DNA of 21,523 nt from CAZFBA01 sp964517135 (GTDB lineage Bacteria > Cyanobacteriota > Vampirovibrionia > JBFMGH01), in assembly GCA_964517135.1 (NCBI GenBank), contig CAZFBA010000051.1:1-21523 (forward strand), written 5' to 3'. The notes beneath the pieces were generated by a model that did not search any database, was not told the origin of the DNA, and saw nothing but the letters and a program-made list of their open reading frames with translations. Both the position numbers and the translations under genes were made by a program. Positions 15,766-21,523 of this stretch are shown here, piece after piece. Each line of letters starts with the position of its first letter. Within the stretch, counting starts at the first letter, position 1.

Positions 15766-15787
15766 AAAGCGGTCTGATAGCCGCTTT
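15766..15787. terminator. Bidirectional hairpin between convergent genes
   Basis: AAAGCGG and CCGCTTT form a 7-bp stem around an 8-base loop, between the stops of the zinc-ribbon gene and the minus-strand FHA protein gene. On the minus strand the stem is followed by TTCTGTT, so it better serves the FHA gene. The plus side has only a broken T run. Confidence 0.6.
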
Positions 15788-15824
15788 CTGGTATATCTTA
15801 TTTAAGTTCTGGCAGAATTATTGC

Positions 15825-18758
15825 TTATGCTGCCGGTGCCAGGATACTATTATTGGGCCTCGGACTAAAAGGAATATAAAATTTTGCATGCTGCGGATCT
15901 TCTGCCGGGTTAAATATTGTTCTATGCATTGGATCTACGATTAATGTCTCACCATTAGTCATTTTAATTTCTGTCCATGCGTGTTTACCGAGATTACCAA
16001 AATTACCTCGAACCAGTGAAACATCTAACCCGATTTGATCACCAAGAACTTTTGTTAATAAAGCACGATGACGACACACACCTGCACCACTATCAATTAT
16101 ATTACCAAGATAGACACCTTCTCCCTTTGGTAAAGCGTATGTTCTAGACTCTAATTGAGGATCGGTACCGTTAGAAAGTAAATCATCAACATAATCATGA
16201 AGTAGTTGAATCTTTTCTTTTTCCGTCAACTGAGGATTAGCCTCAATTTTTTTCTGGAAGTTATCAATAGTTTGATTTAAAACAGGATCATTGGCTTTAT
16301 CAACAATAATAACTTCTCTTGAAGGATTTGTTTGTGGTGAACCATCAGCATTCCAGGTTTTTGTTCTGGAGCCACCATCTCTATATCCATCAAGGATAGG
16401 TTCATCTATTCTATGATTACGAGCCCAGTCGTTACTCTGGTTAATAGCCTGACGACTTGCACCAGGTAAATTGTCTCCAGGTATAGTTCTGGGTGGTATA
16501 AAACTTCCATCACCAGCCTGTTTCCAAGCAGCAAAGTTAACATCATTAGCAGTTATTTGTGGTGCTTGAGCAGTTACAGCTTTTAAATTACTGCCATTAG
16601 CCAGGTAAATAGGTCTCAGAGTTAAATCATCGGTTACAACAAATGCAGGTGAATTGGGTGATTTTCCAAACTTGACATTATCACCCGGATTAAGGTATTG
16701 GCCGGGTACTTTAGCATAATCAGCATTATTACCCCTTCTAACCCAAACACCATTTGTAGAACCTTTATCCTGAATGAATAATGAACTACCAGTATTGGTT
16801 ACTTCTGCATGGGTTCTGCTAATTGAATTATCACCAGCAATAACAAAATCGCTGTTAGTGCTTCTTCCAATTGAATAAGTATTACCCTTTTGTGTGGTAA
16901 ATCCATCAACAGTTGATTTTGCAGGAAGCGCAGATGTAGTACCTATCATTGTAACATCTTTATTACCGTTAATATACTGATTTGTTGCATCTACAACATC
17001 CTGTTTCACTATTGGTTGATCAGTTTCAATGGGTCTTACAGCTCTGGTATTGTCATTAACAGGTACATCCGGGCCCACAGGTCTTGTAGCAATATCACCA
17101 ATAATATTTCCAGCAATTGCACCCCCAGCATTAACAGCAATATTTGTCGGATTAGTTGCAGCATTAATTGCTGAATTAATATCACCTGTTTGATAATATG
17201 CCTCACTACCTGCAAGAACAGAGCCCTGGGTCACATCAGAAACAACTTCAGTACCATAGCGAACTACCCATGAGCTACCTCTTGTAGCAGTACTGGTTAC
17301 AACGCCAGCACCGGCACCAACAGCACTTCCAACACCATTAACAACGGCTTCTTCAACAACTCTGCCGGTGTCAAATTCGTCCTGGGCAGTGGCTTCATCA
17401 ATAGCTGTAATGCCACCAGCTGTTACACCAGAAGCAATACCGGCTACCAGACCTGTTGCAACAGCGGTACCACCTGTTGTGAGGCCAGCTGCGGCAAACA
17501 CCGGGCTAGCAGCCACAACGACCGGTATAGCAACTACAGCCGCTGGCAAGCTAATTGCAACAGATGTTGCGGTTTGAGCCTGACCGATATAGCTGTTAAC
17601 ATCGTTACCGGCTTTAGCTAGAAAGCCTTCACCGGCTTCCTGTGAACCATATTTGGTACCGGTAAGCTTTTCATAGGCCTGATCAAACTCAGTATCACCG
17701 GGTCTATAACCATTGTTATAAGCATCGACAAGTTGTGTTGTCGTTTTATTCATATCTATCATTGACTTGCTGGGATCCCCTACAAGACCAACGCCCTGGC
17801 CAATAGTGCGAGCACCCGTTCCATAAATACCTTCTGAACGACAGTAATCACCGTAAGTCTGATTAACTGCTGAAGCAACCGTTGCAAGGCCCATAACAGT
17901 ATCCCTTACTATGGCTTCCTCCTGGGTGGGTGCCACATAGTCAGGATTATTTGCTAAAACACCATGAGTTGGTGAATATGTCAGTTTGTTTCCATTTAAA
18001 GTATCATAAGCAATACCATTTCTTTCAATCATTTTTTGAAATTCTGGCTGTGACAGAACGTCTTTCATCACTTCAGGTGTTGCACCAGCATTTAAAAGCT
18101 CAGCCCCTGTTGCACCAAACTTAATAGCATTCTGAACAGCTTCAAGATTGTTTTTATCTGTTGTGATTGTTTGCAATGCACCCTGTCTATCGTACTGATG
18201 CAGGTTTCTAATTCTGTTAGCAGTAGCCTGATCCATTTGTTGCTCGCCTACTGGTGTTGGGGTAAGTCCTTTTTCCTGTGATGGTTGTACTACATCAGCT
18301 ATCGGGTTACTCACTGTTGTGTTACCGATAACGTTTGTAGATGTTATCGTAGAATCAGGATTGCTTAACATTCTGTTCGTTGCTGCATCAGGGTTATTTT
18401 CAAGAAAATTGCTATTTGGATCTTTTGAACCTGTTGTTGTCGTTATTTCAAGACCATAAAAGTCTTTCTGAACATTAAACTCTTCTGATGCATAATTTTC
18501 AAGACTGGTATAAGATTGAGAAATACTACTATTTGGATCCTCACTTCTCCTGTGATCCGGTCTGTTATTGTTGTTAAATGGATTGGATGTACCATTATTA
18601 GACTGATTAACTTTTGTGCTATTATGATCAGTTCCGCCACTTACGCCATTACTGCTGTTTGAGCTATCGTTATTACCTGAATCAGGTTTATCTTCAGACT
18701 TTGGCTTAGGTTTTGACTTAGGCTTTTCATCATGTTTCTTTTCGCTAACTGATGTCAT
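15825..18758 (-). CDS. FHA-domain protein with EDR1/transglutaminase-like Cys-His-Asp C-terminus
   Basis: The 977-residue protein has four parts. Residues 1-170 are disordered, with Lys/Pro repeats then Asn/Ser. About 275-560 is rich in Ala and Gly, with a hydrophobic core (398-450) and repeated GVGSAVGAGAG-type stretches like the pre-toxin linkers of polymorphic toxins. About 625-710 is an FHA phosphothreonine-binding domain (IGRS 630-633, ISRTH 646-650, DKGSTNGVWV 664-673). About 840-965 resembles the EDR1/transglutaminase-like fold, with GAGVCRHRALLTKVLGDQIG (Cys895), GKHAWTE (His926) and IVDPMH (Asp942) as a putative triad. No signal peptide is seen. AAGGGG precedes the start. The gene is single. 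Possible roles are a phospho-directed cysteine protease or deamidase, a secreted effector, or a structural protein. The domain calls are mine, and the function is unknown. Confidence 0.65.
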   Translation of the reverse strand: MTSVSEKKHDEKPKSKPKPKSEDKPDSGNNDSSNSSNGVSGGTDHNSTKVNQSNNGTSNPFNNNNRPDHRRSEDPNSSISQSYTSLENYASEEFNVQKDFYGLEITTTTGSKDPNSNFLENNPDAATNRMLSNPDSTITSTNVIGNTTVSNPIADVVQPSQEKGLTPTPVGEQQMDQATANRIRNLHQYDRQGALQTITTDKNNLEAVQNAIKFGATGAELLNAGATPEVMKDVLSQPEFQKMIERNGIAYDTLNGNKLTYSPTHGVLANNPDYVAPTQEEAIVRDTVMGLATVASAVNQTYGDYCRSEGIYGTGARTIGQGVGLVGDPSKSMIDMNKTTTQLVDAYNNGYRPGDTEFDQAYEKLTGTKYGSQEAGEGFLAKAGNDVNSYIGQAQTATSVAISLPAAVVAIPVVVAASPVFAAAGLTTGGTAVATGLVAGIASGVTAGGITAIDEATAQDEFDTGRVVEEAVVNGVGSAVGAGAGVVTSTATRGSSWVVRYGTEVVSDVTQGSVLAGSEAYYQTGDINSAINAATNPTNIAVNAGGAIAGNIIGDIATRPVGPDVPVNDNTRAVRPIETDQPIVKQDVVDATNQYINGNKDVTMIGTTSALPAKSTVDGFTTQKGNTYSIGRSTNSDFVIAGDNSISRTHAEVTNTGSSLFIQDKGSTNGVWVRRGNNADYAKVPGQYLNPGDNVKFGKSPNSPAFVVTDDLTLRPIYLANGSNLKAVTAQAPQITANDVNFAAWKQAGDGSFIPPRTIPGDNLPGASRQAINQSNDWARNHRIDEPILDGYRDGGSRTKTWNADGSPQTNPSREVIIVDKANDPVLNQTIDNFQKKIEANPQLTEKEKIQLLHDYVDDLLSNGTDPQLESRTYALPKGEGVYLGNIIDSGAGVCRHRALLTKVLGDQIGLDVSLVRGNFGNLGKHAWTEIKMTNGETLIVDPMHRTIFNPAEDPQHAKFYIPFSPRPNNSILAPAA

Positions 18759-19003
18759 AAATACGCCCCTTATCGCTCCTCAAAGACGCCATGAAAACAC
18801 AACACCCGATAAAAATACCCCCCAAATTTTAAAGCGCCCCTGATTAATTGTATCCTCTATTTTTATAAAAACAAATTATTATTAATAATTGTCTATAATT
18901 ATGCTAACTATTATAAAAATTAATAATACATATATAGTATTTTTTTCAAACGATCTATTCTTGTTGTATTATAAAATCTGAAAAGAATTAAAAGGGATAT
19001 TTT

Positions 19004-19594
19004 ATGAAAAAACTTGTTACTCTTGCAATATATTGTTTGTTATCAATGGTTTTCATCAACAGTTCACAGGCACAGTTGCTACCAATGGATGATACCCGTA
19101 CATTGCAACTCATGTATATTGATTGCAAATTTGCTAAAGGCAAGGTTCTAGGTGAAAAAATCAAAATAGAAGCCCTGATTGACGGGTATGAGATACCTAT
19201 GAATGAGACACAAAAATTAAAAACAGGTAATACCTGGGGGTTAAACATTAATTTTGACTTTCTTGACTATGCCATTATTCGTATATATAAGGATAATGTC
19301 TTTAGTGACAAACTTATTGGTGAAATTAGAGTTGACTCTAGCATGATGGATCGTATGGATACTGTCAATATGGGCATGGATAAAGTAGAGCTTGACGTAA
19401 CTTACAAAGTAACCCCCGGACCAGGTTATAAAGAAATGATCATGAGGTTAAGGCAGGCATTGACTGTTGCAAGCAGAGAAATTATTGAACTTCAGAAAGT
19501 CAACAAAAGACTTGATAGTGAAGTAGGTCGCCTGAGAAGCGATAACAATACTCTGAGAGATAGAATAAGAAGGCTTGAAAAAGATAAAAAATAA
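19004..19594 (+). CDS. Exported protein with beta domain and C-terminal coiled coil
   Basis: This 196-residue protein has a clear signal peptide (1-23, cut after SQA). A beta-rich middle (about 30-138) includes YAIIRIYKDNVFSDKLIGEI, which is vaguely C2-like. A charged heptad coiled coil runs from about 143 to the end, including LQKVNKRLDSEVGRLRSDNN. It probably acts in the periplasm or at the cell surface as an oligomer. I do not recognise a family. AAAAGGG precedes the start at normal distance, and a TATAAA at 18970-18975 may be its -10 box without a good -35. It stands alone, convergent with the GH13 gene. Confidence 0.65.
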   Translation: MKKLVTLAIYCLLSMVFINSSQAQLLPMDDTRTLQLMYIDCKFAKGKVLGEKIKIEALIDGYEIPMNETQKLKTGNTWGLNINFDFLDYAIIRIYKDNVFSDKLIGEIRVDSSMMDRMDTVNMGMDKVELDVTYKVTPGPGYKEMIMRLRQALTVASREIIELQKVNKRLDSEVGRLRSDNNTLRDRIRRLEKDKK

Positions 19595-19612
19595 CTATTG
19601 AATACTTATTCT

Positions 19613-21295
19613 TTAAGAATACAGGTATACTCTTGCTTCAAAGGGTTTTAAAATCATTCTTTCCGGTATATTTTCAGTATCAACAGTATAATTAGATATT
19701 AAAAGCTTGCTTTTTAGCGGTTGAATCTTTAAAGGTGATGCAAATTCTACGTTTTTATCTTTAAAATTAAGGATGAATAAGGCCTTTTCATCTTCCAGTA
19801 TTCTTTTATAACTGTATACATCCTCATTGAACTGATCTAATAACCTGTATTCTCCATATATAAGCACAGGGGTTTCTTTTCTCAATTTAATCATCTTCTT
19901 ATAATAGTAAAAGATAGAATCTTTATTATTAAGGGTATCAGCAACATTAATTTCTTTATAGTTAGGGTTAACTCTAATCCAGGGTTTTTTTTCAGAGAAA
20001 CCCGCATTTTTAGAGTTATCCCACTGTATAGGGGTACGGCTATTGTCTCTGCTTCTAAAATGTATATTTTTCATTATCTCCTGTTCGTTTATATTTCTGG
20101 CTTTTGCTTCTTTATAATAGTTTAGTGTCTCTATATCTTTATAATCTTCTATCGAGTTAAAGGCAACATTTGTCATACCTATTTCTTCTCCCTGGTAGAT
20201 AAAGGGGGTTCCTTCAAGGGATAAAAGAAAGGTAGCAAGCATTTTAGCTGCTGGTTCTCTAAATTCAGGTTTATCATCAGCATATCTCGACAGTGATCTT
20301 GATTGGTCGTGATTCATAAGATAAATACAGTTCCAGCCTTTGTTATGGAGTTTATTTTGCCAGCGTGTAAAAATATCTTTAAATTGTGTAAGACTCCATT
20401 CGCCTACACTAAAGCGACCTTGAGGGCCATAATCAATTTCTACATGTTCAAATTGAATGACCATATTCAATTCAGATCTATCTTGATCAACATAATCAAG
20501 GGCCTGTTCAAGTGAAGTACCCGGGGTTTCTCCAACAGTCATAACATCATATCTGGAAACAGTTTCACGACACATTTCCTGAATAAATTCATGAACTCTC
20601 GGGCCATTTGTAATGGCTGAAAGATTGGCTGTATAACCATCAAGTGAAGCATCTGGAAGATCCATAAGGTTTTGCGGTTTTGAAATCATGTTAATTACAT
20701 CCATTCTGAAGCCATCAATACCCTTATCGAGCCACCAGTTCATCATTTTATAGATTTCTTTTCTGAGTTCGGGGTTTTCCCAGTTGAGGTCTGGTTGTTT
20801 TCTGGTGAAGAGGTGCAGATAATATTCACCTGTTCTTTCGTCGTATTCCCAGGCTGAACCGCCGAACACAGACTTCCAGTTATTAGGCGGGCCACCATTT
20901 TTACCAGGACGCCATATATAGTAATCTCTGTATGGGTTATTTTTTGACTTTCTTGATTCTTCAAACCACCTGTGTTCATCAGATGTATGATTAACTACAA
21001 GATCCATTATCATTTTTATATCGTTCTGATGGAGCTTATCAAGTAGTTCCTGCCAGTCATTCATTGTACCGAATTCATCCATAATATCCTGATAATCACT
21101 GATATCATAGCCATTATCATCATTGGGAGACTTATAAACAGGATTTAGCCAGAGAATTGATACTCCTAAATCTTTTAAATAATCAATTTTTTCTATGATT
21201 CCTCTTATATCACCTATGCCATCATTGTTGCTATCCTTGAAGCTTCTGGGGTATATCTGATATACAACTCCTTCTTTCCACCATTTTTTAAGCAT
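19613..21295 (-). CDS. GH13 oligo-1,6-glucosidase-like alpha-glucosidase
   Basis: The 560-residue protein has the length and all motifs of GH13 subfamily 31: VVYQIYPRSFKDSNNDGIGD (10-29), DLVVNHTS (98-105), QPDLNWENP (167-175), GFRMDV (195-200), VGE (254-256) and MNHDQSRSLSRY (327-338). The catalytic residues are Asp199 (nucleophile), Glu256 (acid/base) and Asp330. Val200 after the nucleophile is the residue associated with alpha-1,6 preference in Bacillus oligo-1,6-glucosidase; Ala or Thr there goes with alpha-1,4. Isomaltose or panose-type oligosaccharides are therefore likely, with trehalose-6-phosphate as the main alternative. There is no signal peptide, so it is cytoplasmic. AAGGAG lies five bases before the start. 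An operator-like palindrome sits about 30-50 bp upstream. Confidence 0.9.
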   Translation of the reverse strand: MLKKWWKEGVVYQIYPRSFKDSNNDGIGDIRGIIEKIDYLKDLGVSILWLNPVYKSPNDDNGYDISDYQDIMDEFGTMNDWQELLDKLHQNDIKMIMDLVVNHTSDEHRWFEESRKSKNNPYRDYYIWRPGKNGGPPNNWKSVFGGSAWEYDERTGEYYLHLFTRKQPDLNWENPELRKEIYKMMNWWLDKGIDGFRMDVINMISKPQNLMDLPDASLDGYTANLSAITNGPRVHEFIQEMCRETVSRYDVMTVGETPGTSLEQALDYVDQDRSELNMVIQFEHVEIDYGPQGRFSVGEWSLTQFKDIFTRWQNKLHNKGWNCIYLMNHDQSRSLSRYADDKPEFREPAAKMLATFLLSLEGTPFIYQGEEIGMTNVAFNSIEDYKDIETLNYYKEAKARNINEQEIMKNIHFRSRDNSRTPIQWDNSKNAGFSEKKPWIRVNPNYKEINVADTLNNKDSIFYYYKKMIKLRKETPVLIYGEYRLLDQFNEDVYSYKRILEDEKALFILNFKDKNVEFASPLKIQPLKSKLLISNYTVDTENIPERMILKPFEARVYLYS

Positions 21296-21323
21296 GTTCT
21301 CTCCTTAAAAATCTACCATTCTG

Positions 21324-21347
21324 GTTATGCATTAGTCTCTTAATGGT
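21324..21347 (-). repeat. 24-bp repeat with CATTA-N6-TAATG palindrome, copy 2
   Basis: This is the second copy of the block at 4198-4221 (23 of 24 bases on the opposite strand), with half-sites at 21330-21334 and 21341-21345. It lies between a TTGAAA -35-like hexamer (minus strand, 21366-21371) and the GH13 ribosome site, overlapping where a -10 box would be. That is a natural place for a repressor. Confidence 0.45.
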
Positions 21348-21397
21348 AATTGGAGAGAATGCTTTTTTCAAGGGGTTATCGGGTTTTACTTTATTAT

Positions 21398-21467
21398 GGA
21401 GCCTCTGATTAATTAAGAAAATAGTAATTTCTTGAATCTGAGAACATACAAATTATTCAGAGACCTC
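21398..21467 (+). mobile_element. Possible 70-bp MITE-like element; contains inverted-repeat copy B
   Basis: The left end GAGCCTCTGATTAATT (21399-21414) and the reverse complement of the right end AATTATTCAGAGACCTC (21451-21467) agree except for one mismatch and one small indel. Inside, AAGAAA and TTTCTT form a small hairpin. The left end also matches 31-54 inverted. A small non-autonomous element or a decayed insertion-sequence end fits. No transposase or clear target duplication is visible. Confidence 0.35.
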
Positions 21468-21523
21468 TTATCACTGGTGTCCGGTAAAAGATTTTATTTA
21501 GATGTATAAAACCTGTCATAATA

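Overview
The window is AT-rich bacterial DNA from a Gram-negative-type cell: it encodes a signal-peptide-bearing outer-membrane porin and periplasmic transport. The porin combines an S-layer-homology (SLH) domain, a coiled coil and a beta barrel, an architecture known mainly from Cyanobacteria and their non-photosynthetic relatives. The sulfate transporter also looks cyanobacterial. With the low GC content and the short lineage-style N-terminal leaders on otherwise ordinary enzymes, this points to Candidatus Melainabacteria/Vampirovibrionia (Gastranaerophilales-like). That assignment is inference, since no rRNA or marker gene lies in the window.

Left to right: (1) 177-2931 is a tight three-gene cassette joined by ATGA overlaps: a NeuC-type UDP-GlcNAc 2-epimerase, a formyltransferase-fold protein and a PIG-L/LmbE deacetylase. 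It probably makes or remodels an N-acyl sugar, perhaps nonulosonic-acid-like, for a surface glycan. (2) 2928-4094 (minus) is a HAD-superfamily phosphatase. (3) 4095-4888 is a non-coding stretch holding an operator-like palindrome, a GC-rich structured island and duplicated AT-rich motifs. (4) 4889-10338 is a five-gene operon of SLH porin, sulfate-binding protein, CysT, CysW and CysA, together a complete route for sulfate/thiosulfate across both membranes. (5) 10374-11282 (minus) is a PPK2-family polyphosphate kinase. (6) 11283-11702 is a divergent regulatory region with two perfect CRP-type sites ahead of a sigma70-like promoter. It drives (7) 11703-13793, a large diverged HD-domain-like protein. 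(8) 13788-15146 (minus) is a cytoplasmic GH63-type glycosidase. (9) 15303-15761 is a small protein with two TFIIB-type zinc ribbons. (10) 15825-18758 (minus) is a 977-residue protein with a disordered head, a Gly/Ala-rich hydrophobic core, an FHA domain and a C-terminal Cys-His-Asp domain like EDR1/transglutaminase. (11) 19004-19594 is a secreted coiled-coil protein. (12) 19613-21295 (minus) is a GH13 oligo-1,6-glucosidase-like enzyme.

Most genes are single-gene units arranged convergently or divergently, several with stop codons that overlap. Only the glycan cassette and the sulfate operon are real operons. Candidate links across the window are a CATTA-N6-TAATG palindrome within a 24-bp repeat (23/24 identical) upstream of both the HAD phosphatase and the GH13 enzyme, and related repeat ends near both window edges. 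The least explained item is the FHA/EDR1-like protein. The twin-CRP HD protein and the shared N-terminal leaders of the HAD and PPK2 enzymes come next. I found no tRNA, rRNA, CRISPR array or transposase gene.
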